From contig CATQHS010000001.1 of the NCBI GenBank assembly GCA_958296055.1, positions 2,080,277 through 2,144,276 of the forward strand: a stretch of 64,000 nucleotides of DNA, read 5' to 3'. A program made the translations under genes and the position numbers. This document shows, piece after piece, positions 35,094 through 45,973 of this stretch; position 1 is the first letter of the stretch, and each line of letters opens with the position of its first letter. The notes below the pieces were generated by a model. It was given only the letters and a program-made list of their open reading frames with translations, had not been told where the DNA came from and searched no databases. This DNA comes from an uncultured Acidimicrobiales bacterium (GTDB lineage Bacteria > Actinomycetota > Acidimicrobiia > Acidimicrobiales > Aldehydirespiratoraceae).

Positions 35094-36323
35094 GTGAACC
35101 CGAGCCCCCCGGAGACTACGACGACTCCGGTCCGGTCCGGCCCCCTGGCCGACCTGCGGGTCTTGGACTGCTCCACCATGCTGGCCGGTCCGCTCGCCTG
35201 CCAGATGCTGGCCGACTACGGGGCCGACGTGATCAAGATCGAGCACCCGACCCGGGGCGACAGCCTGCGGGGCCACGGCCGCCAGAAGGACGGCCACGGG
35301 CTGTGGTGGAAGATGGTGAGCCGCAACAAGCGCTGCGTCGGCCTCTACCTGGGCGACCCCGCCGCCGCGGCCGTGTTCATCGAGATGGCCGCCACCGCCG
35401 ACGTCGTGGTCGAGAACTTCAGGCCCGGCACCCTGGAACGGTGGGGACTGGGCTGGGACCGGCTCCGGGAGGCCAACCCCGGCCTGATCCTGTGCCGGGT
35501 GACCGGGTTCGGCCAGGACGGCCCCTACGCCTCCCGGCCCGCCTTCGGCACGCTGATAGAGGCCATGAGCGGGTTCGCGGCCATGACCGGCGAACCCGGC
35601 GGCCCCCCGGTGCTCCCCCCGCTGGGGCTGGCCGACAGCATCGCCGGGTTCGCGGCCGCGGCCGCCGTGCTCATGGCCCTGCGGCACCGCGACGCCGGCG
35701 GCGGCGGACAGGTGGTGGACCTCAGCATCTTCGAGCCGATGGCCACCGCCCTCGGCCCGCCCGTGCTGGTGTACGACCAGTTCGGCGAGGTCCCCCGCCG
35801 GCTGGGCAACCGCTCGGCCAACAACGCCCCCCGCAACACCTACCGGACCGCCGACGGGTCATGGGTGGCGGTATCGGCCAGCGCCGAGCCGGTGGCCGAG
35901 CGGGCCTTGGGGCTGGTCGGGCGGCCCGACTTGGCGGCCCAGCCGTGGTTCGCCACCGGCGCCGGGCGGGCCGCCCACGGCGACGAGATCGACGCGGCCA
36001 TGGCCGCTTGGATCGGGGCGCGTTCCCTCGGCGAGGTGATCGCCGCCTTCGGGGCGGCCGAGGTGGCCGTCGCCCCCGTCTACGACGCCGCCGACTACGT
36101 GGCCGACCCGCAGGTGGCCCACCGAGAGGCGGTGGTGGCCGTGCCCGACGAGGAACTCGGCCCGCTGCGCATGCAGAACGTGGCCTTCCGGCTGTCGGAG
36201 ACGCCGGGGGCGATCCGCCACACCGGGCGGCGGCTGGGGGCCGACACCGACGAGGTGCTCGACGAGCTGGGCATCGCCCCCGAAGTGGTGGCCGAACTGC
36301 GAGACCGGCGGGTTCTGGCGTGA
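35094..36323 (+). CDS. CaiB/BaiF family (class III) CoA-transferase
   Basis: GTG start just after the operator, 409 aa. Class III motifs: LRVLDCSTMLAGPLACQMLADYGA, VIKIEHPTRGDSLRG, VVVENFRPGTLERWGLG, DGPYASRPAFGTLIEAMSG, and the late GGQVVDLSIFEPM. It transfers CoA to an organic acid. It is the first gene of a seven-gene operon and its stop overlaps the next GTG by 4 bp. The acid is not identified; MmgE/PrpD downstream would fit a di- or tricarboxylate. Confidence 0.88.
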   Translation: MNPSPPETTTTPVRSGPLADLRVLDCSTMLAGPLACQMLADYGADVIKIEHPTRGDSLRGHGRQKDGHGLWWKMVSRNKRCVGLYLGDPAAAAVFIEMAATADVVVENFRPGTLERWGLGWDRLREANPGLILCRVTGFGQDGPYASRPAFGTLIEAMSGFAAMTGEPGGPPVLPPLGLADSIAGFAAAAAVLMALRHRDAGGGGQVVDLSIFEPMATALGPPVLVYDQFGEVPRRLGNRSANNAPRNTYRTADGSWVAVSASAEPVAERALGLVGRPDLAAQPWFATGAGRAAHGDEIDAAMAAWIGARSLGEVIAAFGAAEVAVAPVYDAADYVADPQVAHREAVVAVPDEELGPLRMQNVAFRLSETPGAIRHTGRRLGADTDEVLDELGIAPEVVAELRDRRVLA

Positions 36324-37201
36324 CCGGGGGTCGGGCGTCGGACCCTGCGGGTTCTGGTGTGACTGCGGGCCGTTCGTCGGCGCAGCGGCGCCTGTTGGAG
36401 TTGGTGGCCGGGGCCCGGGTGTTCGACTTAGGCCGGCCCCTGCGCAACGGCATGGCCCAGTCGCCCAACCACCCGGCCTTCCGCCACTGCCTGGACCGCC
36501 GCCACGGCGACCGGGTCCGGGCCGACGGGGGCTCGGCTGCCGCCGACCTGATCAGCCTCGGCTGCCATGTCGGCACCCATGTGGACGCGCTGGCCCACGT
36601 GAGCCACCAGGGCCGGCTCCACGGCGGTGCCGACGCCTTCGAAGCCCAGTCCGGGGGAGTCTTCGAGTCGCTCGGCATCCACCGGCTCGCGCCGTTCGCG
36701 GGCCGGGGCGTGCTCCTCGACGCCGCCGCCCATCTCGGGCTGGACTGCTGCCCCGGCGGCTACGAGATCGGCCCCGGCGACCTCGAGGCCGCGGCCGAGG
36801 CCCAGGGCACCCCCCTCGAGCCGGGCGACGCGGTGCTGATCCGCACCGGCTGGGGCCGCTGGGCCGACGACCCGGCCCGCTACCTGGGCCGCGACACCGG
36901 CGTGCCCGGCGTGGGGGAGGAGGGGGCCCGCTGGCTGGCCGACCGGGGGGCCCGGCTGGCCGGGTCCGACACCATCGCCTTCGAGGTGATCGCCCCCGGC
37001 GCGGGCCACGCCCGGCTGCCGGCCCACCGGGTGCTGCTGGTGGAGGCCGGGGTCAACATCGTCGAGGCGCTGGAGTTGGAGGAGTTGAGCCGCTCCGGAT
37101 GCCGGGAGTTCCTGTTCGTGCTGGCCCACCTCAACGTCCACGGCGCCACTGGGGCCCCGGCCCGCCCCTTGGCCATTGTCGCCGCCGATAGCGGCCCGTG
37201 A
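36320..37201 (+). CDS. Cyclase family protein (kynurenine formamidase-like fold)
   Basis: GTG at 36320 overlaps the CaiB stop and gives 293 aa. A second GTG at 36359 lies in a near copy of the same sequence (the N-terminus reads VTGGRASDPAGSGVTAGRSS), so either may be used. The metal motif is LGCHVGTHVDALAHVS (HxGTHxD) near residue 80; YEIGPGDLEAAA and VLIRTGWGRWADD follow. The family includes metal-dependent hydrolases of cyclic amides and imides. This matches the hydantoinase genes downstream. Confidence 0.85.
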   Translation: MTGGRASDPAGSGVTAGRSSAQRRLLELVAGARVFDLGRPLRNGMAQSPNHPAFRHCLDRRHGDRVRADGGSAAADLISLGCHVGTHVDALAHVSHQGRLHGGADAFEAQSGGVFESLGIHRLAPFAGRGVLLDAAAHLGLDCCPGGYEIGPGDLEAAAEAQGTPLEPGDAVLIRTGWGRWADDPARYLGRDTGVPGVGEEGARWLADRGARLAGSDTIAFEVIAPGAGHARLPAHRVLLVEAGVNIVEALELEELSRSGCREFLFVLAHLNVHGATGAPARPLAIVAADSGP

Positions 37202-37350
37202 CCCGGCTCGCCCCGGCCGCCCCCGGTTCGGTTCTGTGACCGCCGTTCGGGCCGGTGGCCCCCGGCGCGGCTCTGTGACCCGGCTCGGGCCGGCCGCCCC
37301 CGGTTCGGCTACATGACCCGGCTCGGGCCGGTGGCCCCCGGCGTGGTTCT
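37198..37350. repeat. 38-bp tandem repeats ahead of the MmgE/PrpD start
   Basis: Four degenerate copies (about 38-39 bp; starts at 37198, 37236, 37275, 37313) lead up to the real GTG at 37351. Each copy begins with GTGACC or ATGACC and continues with a GGCTCGGGCCGG-like stretch. Every copy therefore offers a stop and a possible start codon in a different frame. Confidence 0.85.
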
Positions 37351-38883
37351 GTGACCGCCGAGACCGTTCTGGGCGCGCTGGGGCGGATGGCCGCTGGGCC
37401 GATGCCCGCAGAGTTGCTGGCCGCCATGGGCAACCGGGTCCTCGACATCGCCGGTATCGCCGTGCGGGCCACCGCCCTCGACACCAGCCGGGCCGTGGCC
37501 GGCTTCGTCCTGGACCAAGGGGGCCGGCCCGTCTCCAGCGCGGTCGGCGTGCCCGAGAAGCTGCCCGCCGCCGAGGCCGCCTTCGTGAACGGGGTGCTGG
37601 CCCACTCGCTGGACTTCGACGACACCCACCTCCCGTCGATCCTGCACCCCAGCGCCTCGGTGGCGCCCGCTGCGCTGGCCACCGCCGAAAGCGTCGGGGC
37701 TTCTGGCGCCGAGACCCTGGCCGCTATCGCCGCGGGTATCGAGGTGTGCGTCCGCCTCGGGATGGGGGGATTCGACCCCGACGCCCGCCAGTCGGTGTTC
37801 TTCGAGCGGGGCCAGCACGCCACCTCCATCTGCGGGGCGGTGGGCAGCGCGGCCGCCTCGGCCCGGGCCCGGGGCGCGGGGGCGGGCGGCACGGCTGAGG
37901 CCATGGCCGTGGCCTGCTCCATGGCCAGCGGGATACTGGAGACCAACCGGACGGGTGGCACGGCCAAGCGGCTGCACTGCGGGTGGGCGGCCCGGGTCGG
38001 GGTGGTGGCCGCCGACCTGGCCGGCCGGGGCCTGACTGGCGCTCCCACCGCGGCGGAGGGCCGGTTCGGGCTGCTGAGGGCCTTCCTGGGCGATGAGGCC
38101 CGGATCGACGCGGTCACCGACGGCCTCGGTCACCGCTGGCATGCCGCGGAGGTGTTCTACAAGCCCTATCCGGCCAATCACTTCACCCATGCCGGCATTG
38201 ACGCCGCCTTGGCCCTGCGGGACCGGGGGCTGCGGCCCGAGGAGGTGGCGTCGGCCACCCTGGCCGTCGCCCCGCCCACGGTGCGCACTATCGGGGAGCC
38301 GATAGAGGCCAAGCGGGCCCCCCGCACCGGCTACGAGGCCCAGTTCAGCGGCCCCTACGCGGTGGCGGCCGCGCTGTGCGGCGGCGGAGGGCTGGGGGTG
38401 GGCCTCGACGATTTCACCGACGAGGAGGCCCGCCAGCCCCGGCGGCGGGAGCTGATGGCTCGGATCGAGGTGGTCGGCGACCCGGCCCTGCTGAAGATCT
38501 ACCCGTATCAGTTCCCGGCGGTGCTGACCGTGGACACGGTGGACGGCTTGCGGCTGGTGGAGGAGCGCCGGACCAACCGGGGCGGGCCGGAGCGGCCGCT
38601 GACCCCCGCCGACTTGGCCGCCAAGTTCGCCGCCAACACCGACGGCCTCTGCCCCCCGGCCCGCCGCGACGAACTGGCCGAGCGGATCGCCGCCCTGGGC
38701 GCGGCCGACGCCGACGGGGTCGCTGCCCTCATGGCCCGGCTGCGCCGATCCGGCGACCCCCAGATGTGTACTCCGCTGCCGAAGTCTCTAGCTGCGGGCG
38801 CTCCGGGGCCGGGGTCTTCCCCCGCTGCGGGCGGCCCGCAGCCGGGGTCTCCCGTCACGGGCGGCCCTGGGACGGGCCCATGA
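37351..38883 (+). CDS. MmgE/PrpD family protein
   Basis: GTG start, 510 aa. Motifs of the MmgE/PrpD (2-methylcitrate dehydratase / cis-aconitate decarboxylase) family: VNGVLAHSLDFDDTH near residue 85, SASVAPAALATAES, GGTAKRLHCGWAARVG near 205 and KPYPANHFTHAGIDAAL near 270. The C-terminal 30 residues are a Pro/Gly/Ser-rich tail. The family acts on tricarboxylate-like acids, so it may process the carbon skeleton released in this pathway. The stop overlaps the next ATG by 4 bp. Confidence 0.87.
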   Translation: MTAETVLGALGRMAAGPMPAELLAAMGNRVLDIAGIAVRATALDTSRAVAGFVLDQGGRPVSSAVGVPEKLPAAEAAFVNGVLAHSLDFDDTHLPSILHPSASVAPAALATAESVGASGAETLAAIAAGIEVCVRLGMGGFDPDARQSVFFERGQHATSICGAVGSAAASARARGAGAGGTAEAMAVACSMASGILETNRTGGTAKRLHCGWAARVGVVAADLAGRGLTGAPTAAEGRFGLLRAFLGDEARIDAVTDGLGHRWHAAEVFYKPYPANHFTHAGIDAALALRDRGLRPEEVASATLAVAPPTVRTIGEPIEAKRAPRTGYEAQFSGPYAVAAALCGGGGLGVGLDDFTDEEARQPRRRELMARIEVVGDPALLKIYPYQFPAVLTVDTVDGLRLVEERRTNRGGPERPLTPADLAAKFAANTDGLCPPARRDELAERIAALGAADADGVAALMARLRRSGDPQMCTPLPKSLAAGAPGPGSSPAAGGPQPGSPVTGGPGTGP

Positions 38884-40586
38884 CCGCGGGCCGGGCCGGG
38901 CTGGACCCGGTGACCCTGGCCGTGCTGCAGGGGCGGTTCGAGCAGTTGGTGGACGAGATGGACGCCACCCTGTTCCGGTCGGCCTTCAACCCGATCATCG
39001 CCGAGGCCCACGACGCCTCCCACGCCATCCACCACCCGGTTACCGGGGCCACCCTGGTGCAGGGCGCCTCCGGCCTGCCCGTCTTCGCCGGGGCGCTGGC
39101 CGGGGCGGCGGCGTTGGCCATCGATGCGGCCGCCGCCTCCGGCGGCCCCGCCCCCGGCGACGTGTGGGTCTTCAACGACCCGTACCGGGGCGGCACCCAC
39201 CTCAACGACATGAAGCTGGTGGAGCCCTACTTCTGCGGCGAAGAGCTCTTCTGCTGGCTGGCGTCGGTGGGGCACTACACCGACGTGGGGGGCGCCGTCC
39301 CCGGCAACTACAACCCCTCGGCCACCGAGAGCCCCCAAGAGGGCGTGCTGATCCCGCCCATGAAGCTGCGCCACCGGGGCGAGCTGCGAACCGACGTGGT
39401 GGACCTGATCCGCAGCATCGGCCGGGTGCCCACCGACGCCTACGGCGACCTCAACGCCCAGCTCAACGCCTTGGACCTGGGCCGGCGGCGGCTGGGAGAG
39501 GTGATCGGCGAATACGGCGCCCCGACGGTGGCCGCCGCCTTCGCCGAGCTGACGGACCGGGCCGCCCGGCTGATGCGGGCCGGCATCGCCTCGGTGCCCG
39601 ACGGGACCTACGCGGCCGAGGACTTTCTGGACAACGACGGCATCGCCGACGAGCCCATACCGATCACCCTGGAGCTGCGAGTCAGCGGCGAGAACATGGC
39701 CATGGACTTCTCCGGCACCTCGGCGGCGGTGGCCGGGCCGGTGAACATCTCCGCGGTCACGGCCCGGGCCGCCTGCTACGTGGCCCTCAAGCACCTCTTC
39801 GCCGACGTGCCCGCCAACTCGGGCTGCCTGGAGCCCGTCGAGATCATCATCCCCGCCGGCTCGCTGCTCGACGCGGCCTGGCCCCGTCCGGTGGGGGGGT
39901 ACACCGAGACCATCCTGCGGGTCATGGACGTGATCTTTAGGGCGGTGGCCGAGGCCGCGCCCGAGCGGTCCAACGGCTGCTCCTACGGCACTATCAACGC
40001 CCTGTCGGTGGCCGGGCGCCGCCCCGACGGCCGGCGCTGGGTGATGTTCACCTTCTACGGGGGCGGGCTGGGGGGCAGCCCGGTGAGCGACGGGCTCAAC
40101 CACGGCAACGCCCCCCTGTCCACCGCCACCATCCCCCCGGTGGAGATCCTCGAGGCCGCCTACCCCGTCCGTTACACCAAATGGGCCCTGCGGCCCGACT
40201 CGGGGGGGCCGGGCCGGTTTCGGGGCGGGCTCGGCGCCGAATACGAGATCGAGCTGCTGGCCGAGGCCGCCGAGGCCTTCGCCTTCGCCGACCGGGGCCG
40301 CTTCGCCCCCCGGGGAGTGGCCGGCGGCGGACCGGCCGCCTGCAACCGGGTGGCCTTCGACGCCCCCGGCGGCGCAGTGGAGGTGCCGCTGGTGTCCAAG
40401 ATCACCGGCGTCGAGTTGGAGCGGGGGAGCCGGATCCGCATCTGGAGCCCCGGCGGCGGCGGCTACGGGGACCCGGCCGACCGGGACCCGGCCGCCCTGG
40501 CCCGGGACCTCCGCCTCGGCTACGCCACCCCCGACCACGTCCGGCGGGCCTACGGCGCCGACCCGGCCGAGCTGGACGCCTTATGA
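38880..40586 (+). CDS. hyuB: Hydantoinase B / oxoprolinase family subunit
   Basis: The ATG at 38880 overlaps the MmgE/PrpD stop; 568 aa. Family features: LDPVTLAVLQGRFEQLVDEM at the start, DVWVFNDPYRGGTHLNDM near residue 95, ASVGHYTDVGGAVPG, and the C-terminal SPGGGGYGDPADRDPAAL. With HyuA it would form an ATP-dependent enzyme that opens a cyclic amide ring (hydantoin, N-methylhydantoin or oxoproline type). Its 3' end is duplicated just downstream (40567-40659). Confidence 0.9.
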   Translation: MTAGRAGLDPVTLAVLQGRFEQLVDEMDATLFRSAFNPIIAEAHDASHAIHHPVTGATLVQGASGLPVFAGALAGAAALAIDAAAASGGPAPGDVWVFNDPYRGGTHLNDMKLVEPYFCGEELFCWLASVGHYTDVGGAVPGNYNPSATESPQEGVLIPPMKLRHRGELRTDVVDLIRSIGRVPTDAYGDLNAQLNALDLGRRRLGEVIGEYGAPTVAAAFAELTDRAARLMRAGIASVPDGTYAAEDFLDNDGIADEPIPITLELRVSGENMAMDFSGTSAAVAGPVNISAVTARAACYVALKHLFADVPANSGCLEPVEIIIPAGSLLDAAWPRPVGGYTETILRVMDVIFRAVAEAAPERSNGCSYGTINALSVAGRRPDGRRWVMFTFYGGGLGGSPVSDGLNHGNAPLSTATIPPVEILEAAYPVRYTKWALRPDSGGPGRFRGGLGAEYEIELLAEAAEAFAFADRGRFAPRGVAGGGPAACNRVAFDAPGGAVEVPLVSKITGVELERGSRIRIWSPGGGGYGDPADRDPAALARDLRLGYATPDHVRRAYGADPAELDAL

Positions 40587-40659
40587 CCGGCCTCATGACC
40601 GGAGGGTCGGCGACCGCCCTGCGAACCGAGCTGGACGCCTTATGACCGGCCTCATGACC
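40567..40659. repeat. Duplicated hyuB 3' end
   Basis: 34 identical bases at 40567-40600 and 40626-40659, period 59. The first copy covers the last codons (ELDAL) and stop of hyuB and two ATGACC sequences; the second repeats them in the gap before hyuA. Confidence 0.88.
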
Positions 40660-40688
40660 TCCGGCGGCGGCCCCGTGAACCAAGACCC

Positions 40689-42797
40689 GTGACCGGAGAT
40701 TCCCCGGCCGAGGGCTCGGCGACTGGGCTGGGCGCAGTGGTGGCGGGCATCGACGTCGGGGGCACCTTCACCGACGTCTGCGTACTGGACGAGCGCACCG
40801 GCCGGATCGGCGTGTCCAAGTCGCCCTCCACCCGGGGCCGGGAAGCCGACGGCTTCATGAGGGGGCTGCTCGGGGGGCTGGAGGGGGCCGATGGCGGCCT
40901 GGGCGCGGTGGTCGCCATCGTGCACGGCACCACCGTGGGCACCAATGCCCTGCTTGAGCGCAAGCTGGCCCCGGTCGGGCTGATCACCACCGAGGGATTC
41001 CGAGACGTGCTGGAGATGCGCCGGCGCGACCGCCCCCGCACTTGGGGCCTGTGGGGCGATTTCGAGCCGGTCGTGCCCCGGGACCGCCGCCTGGAGGTGG
41101 CCGAGCGGGTTCTGGCCGACGGGACGGTGCTGGTGGAGGTCGACCCGGCCGAGGCGGCCGAAGCGGCCCGGACCCTGCTCGAAGCCGGGGCCGAGGCCTG
41201 CTGCGTGGCCTTTCTGAACTCCTACGCCAACCCGGCCAACGAAATCCGGGCCCTCGAAGCGGTAAAGCGGGTCTGGCCCAACCCCCACATCGCCGCCGCC
41301 TCGTCGGTCCTTTCCGAGATCCGCGAGTTCGAGCGCACCTCGACCGTGGCCCTCAACGCCGGTCTGCAGCCGGTGGTGGGCGGCTACCTGGCCGCCTTGG
41401 AGGCCGCGCTGGCCGGCGGGGGCTTCGGCGGGCGCTTCTTCCTGGTCCAGTCCAACGGCGGGGTGATGACCGCGGCCGCGGCCCGGGCCCTGCCGGTGCG
41501 CACCGCCCTGGGCGGCCCGGCCGCGGGGGTGATCGCCTGCTCCGAGCTGGCCCGGGCCGCGGGCTACGACAACGTGATCACCTGCGACATGGGCGGCACC
41601 AGCTTCGACGTGGCCGTGGTGAACGCCGGGCGCACCGTGACCAGCGCCCAGGCCGCCATCGATTTCGGGCTGGTGATCCGGACCCCGATGATCGAGATCA
41701 CCACCATCGGGGCCGGGGGCGGCTCCATCGCCCGGGTGGACGCGGGCGGGCTGCTGCGGGTGGGACCGGAGTCGGCCGGGTCGGCGCCCGGTCCGGCCTG
41801 CTACTCCGCCGGCGGCGACCGGCCCACGGTCACCGACGCCCACTTGGTGCTGGGCCGCATCAACGGCCAGTCGCCCATCGGCGGGCTCGACCCCCTGGAC
41901 GCGGCCGCAGCCCGGGCCGCCATCGCCGATCAGGTGGCCGGGCCGCTGGGGCTGGGGGTGGAGGAGGCGGCCGAAGCCATCGTCGAGGTGGCCACCAGCT
42001 CCATGGCCGGGGCCATCCGGCTGGTCTCGGTGGAGCGGGGGCTGGACCCGGCCCGGTTCGCGGCCATGACCTTCGGGGGGGCGGGGGCGCTGCACGCCTG
42101 TCGACTGGTGGCCGAGGTCGGCCTTCAGGGCGCGGTGATCCCCCGCCATCCGGGCGTGGTCAGCGCCTACGGCTGCCTGATCGCCGACTTCGGCCACGAC
42201 CTGGTGCAGACCGTGAACCTGGACGTGGCCTCCATCGATCCCGACGGCCTAACCGAGCGGCTGCGCTCGGCCGAGGAGCGGACCCTGCGGTTCTTGGCCG
42301 ACACCGGTCTGGCTCTGGATGAGCCGTCGGTGCGCCACGAGTTCGACATGGCCTACGAGGGCCAGACCCACACCATCGCGGTGGACGCCTCCGGCCTTGA
42401 GAACCCGGGGCCCGAAAGCGTCCAGGCCGCCTTCGACCGGGCCTACGCCGCCGCCTACGGGCGGACCCTGGACGGCGTGGCCGCCCGGCTGCTGTCGGTG
42501 CGCACCGCGGTGGTGGGCCGCCGCCCCCGCATCGACCCCCGGGCCTTCGCCCCCCCTTCGGCAGCGGCGGAGGCGGCGGCCCGGCCCGGCGGCGGGCCGC
42601 GGCGGACCCGGCCGGTGTATCTCGACGGCGAGTGGGTCGACGTGGCGGTGCTGGCCCGGCTCGACCTGCGGGCGGGCGAGACGGTGGCCGGACCGGCCGT
42701 GCTGGAGCAGCCCGACGCCACCATCGTGGTAGAGCCTGGCTTCGCGGGCCGGGTCGACGAACTCGGCAACCTGGTGCTGGAGCAGCCGGGCCGGTGA
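40689..42797 (+). CDS. hyuA: Hydantoinase A / oxoprolinase family subunit
   Basis: GTG start, 702 aa. An actin-like ATPase fold: the phosphate-1 loop VVAGIDVGGTFTDVCVLDE near residue 20, VHGTTVGTNALLERK near 80, ITCDMGGTSFDVAVV near 300, and TFGGAGALHACRLV near 460. Partner of the HyuB-like protein upstream. The pair cleaves cyclic ureides or lactams with ATP. The 84 bases after its stop contain two copies of GGGCCGGTGACCGGGCGG, which again place TGACC before the next gene. Confidence 0.9.
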   Translation: MTGDSPAEGSATGLGAVVAGIDVGGTFTDVCVLDERTGRIGVSKSPSTRGREADGFMRGLLGGLEGADGGLGAVVAIVHGTTVGTNALLERKLAPVGLITTEGFRDVLEMRRRDRPRTWGLWGDFEPVVPRDRRLEVAERVLADGTVLVEVDPAEAAEAARTLLEAGAEACCVAFLNSYANPANEIRALEAVKRVWPNPHIAAASSVLSEIREFERTSTVALNAGLQPVVGGYLAALEAALAGGGFGGRFFLVQSNGGVMTAAAARALPVRTALGGPAAGVIACSELARAAGYDNVITCDMGGTSFDVAVVNAGRTVTSAQAAIDFGLVIRTPMIEITTIGAGGGSIARVDAGGLLRVGPESAGSAPGPACYSAGGDRPTVTDAHLVLGRINGQSPIGGLDPLDAAAARAAIADQVAGPLGLGVEEAAEAIVEVATSSMAGAIRLVSVERGLDPARFAAMTFGGAGALHACRLVAEVGLQGAVIPRHPGVVSAYGCLIADFGHDLVQTVNLDVASIDPDGLTERLRSAEERTLRFLADTGLALDEPSVRHEFDMAYEGQTHTIAVDASGLENPGPESVQAAFDRAYAAAYGRTLDGVAARLLSVRTAVVGRRPRIDPRAFAPPSAAAEAAARPGGGPRRTRPVYLDGEWVDVAVLARLDLRAGETVAGPAVLEQPDATIVVEPGFAGRVDELGNLVLEQPGR

Positions 42798-42881
42798 CCC
42801 GGGCGGGCCGGTGACCGGGCGGCCTGCGGGTTCGGGCCGGGCCGGTGACCGGGCGGTGAGCGCGGCCGCCATACTTGGGGC

Positions 42882-44486
<1,605 letters not shown>

Positions 44487-44520
44487 CCCGGACCGGCCTC
44501 GGCGACCGGGCGGAACCGGG

Positions 44521-45969
44521 GTGACCTCCGCCTTCGAGGGTTCGGCGTCGGGGAGTTCGGCGTCCGAGCGATCCACTTTCCAGCGTTACGCCCGGCGCCT
44601 GGAGGCTCACCGACTGGTCGAGCGGGGGGCGATCACCGAGTCTGAGCTGATCGATGCCGTCGATGCCATCGATGCCGCCGTGGCCATCGTCGATGGCCGC
44701 GGGTTTGAGGTCACCCCCTTCGCCCCTCGCCCGGAGCTGGCCTCAGCCGTCGGCCTGGACCCGTCCGTTGAGCTGTGGGTGAAGGACGAGACCGGCAACG
44801 TGTCGGGCACCCACAAGGCCCGCCACCTCTTCGGCGCCGCCCTGGCCCACCGGCTGGCCGCCGCGCCCCCCGAAGCCCCCGCCGCTCACGCCGACCTTGA
44901 GGCTTCCCACGATTCCGACGCCTTTGTCGACTCCGGGGCCTCCCGCGGTCCTGAGGCCCCTTACGCCATCGCGAGCTGCGGCAACGCCGCGCTGGCCGCG
45001 GCGGTGCTGGCCCGGGCGGTGGACCGGGCCCTGGACGTGTTCGTGCCGGTCTGGGCCAATCCGGCCGTGGTGGAGCGCATAACCGAGTTGGGGGGCCGGG
45101 TGGTGCGCTGCCCCCGCTCCGAGGGCGTGCTCGGCGACCCGGCCCATCACGCCATGAGGGCCGCCGTCGAGGCCGGGGCCGTGCCCTTCTCGTGCCAGGG
45201 CCCCGACACCCCGGCCGCCATCGACGGGGCCCGGACCCTGGCCTACGAGATAGCCGACTCCCTGGCCGCCGCCGACCATCCCGACCCGGCCCGGCTCGAC
45301 CGGGTCTTCGTGCAGGTCGGCGGCGGGGCCCTGGCCACCGCGCTGGTGACCGGCCTGGCCGCCTCGGAGGGCCTGGGCCGCCTGCCCGCGATTCACGCCG
45401 TGCAGCCGGAGGGCAACCATCCCCTGGTCCGGGCCTGGGACCGGGTGACGGCCGAGATCACCGGCGGCCCGGCCCCGGCCGACAACCGGGCCCGGTCGGC
45501 GGCCGCCGCCGGGCTGGGGAAGCTGGGCGACGAGGCGGTCCGGGCGGTGATGGCCCGCTTGGCCGCTGACCCGCAGCGGTACATGACGCCGTGGGAGACC
45601 GAGCCCGTCTCCTACGCCACCGGCATCCTCGACGACATCGCCTACGACTGGACGGCGGTGGTGGAGGCCATGCTGCGGTCCGGCGGGCATCCCGTGGTAG
45701 CCGGTGAGGACGACCTGCGCCGGGCCCACCGCCTGGCCCGCCTCCACACCGGCATCGACGTGTGCCCCACCGGCGCAGCCGGCCTCGGCGGCCTGCTCGC
45801 CCTACTGGCCGCCGGCCCGGGCGCTGGCGGGTCAGGCACCACCGGGTCAGACGCCGCGGCCGGGTCAGACACCGACGGGTCAGGCGGCCCGGCCGTCAGA
45901 CCCGGCGAGCGGGTGGTGGTGCTGTTCACCGGCCGTCTGCGCCCCGGCGACCCCGATCCGCTGGGGTAA
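44521..45969 (+). CDS. PLP-dependent fold type II lyase (threonine synthase/ammonia-lyase-like)
   Basis: GTG start, 482 aa. PLP Lys in NVSGTHKARHLFGAAL near residue 98, the Asn loop YAIASCGNAALAAAVL near 155, and the Gly loop FVQVGGGALATALVTG near 265. An insertion of acidic/Ala residues (PPEAPAAHADLEASHDSDAF) lies between the Lys and Asn motifs. A Gly/Ser/Asp repeat linker near residue 440 (GSGTTGSDAAAGSDTDGSG) precedes the last strand. Likely works after the PLP enzyme upstream. It converges with the AddA-like gene. Confidence 0.8.
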   Translation: MTSAFEGSASGSSASERSTFQRYARRLEAHRLVERGAITESELIDAVDAIDAAVAIVDGRGFEVTPFAPRPELASAVGLDPSVELWVKDETGNVSGTHKARHLFGAALAHRLAAAPPEAPAAHADLEASHDSDAFVDSGASRGPEAPYAIASCGNAALAAAVLARAVDRALDVFVPVWANPAVVERITELGGRVVRCPRSEGVLGDPAHHAMRAAVEAGAVPFSCQGPDTPAAIDGARTLAYEIADSLAAADHPDPARLDRVFVQVGGGALATALVTGLAASEGLGRLPAIHAVQPEGNHPLVRAWDRVTAEITGGPAPADNRARSAAAAGLGKLGDEAVRAVMARLAADPQRYMTPWETEPVSYATGILDDIAYDWTAVVEAMLRSGGHPVVAGEDDLRRAHRLARLHTGIDVCPTGAAGLGGLLALLAAGPGAGGSGTTGSDAAAGSDTDGSGGPAVRPGERVVVLFTGRLRPGDPDPLG

Positions 45970-45973
45970 GGGC

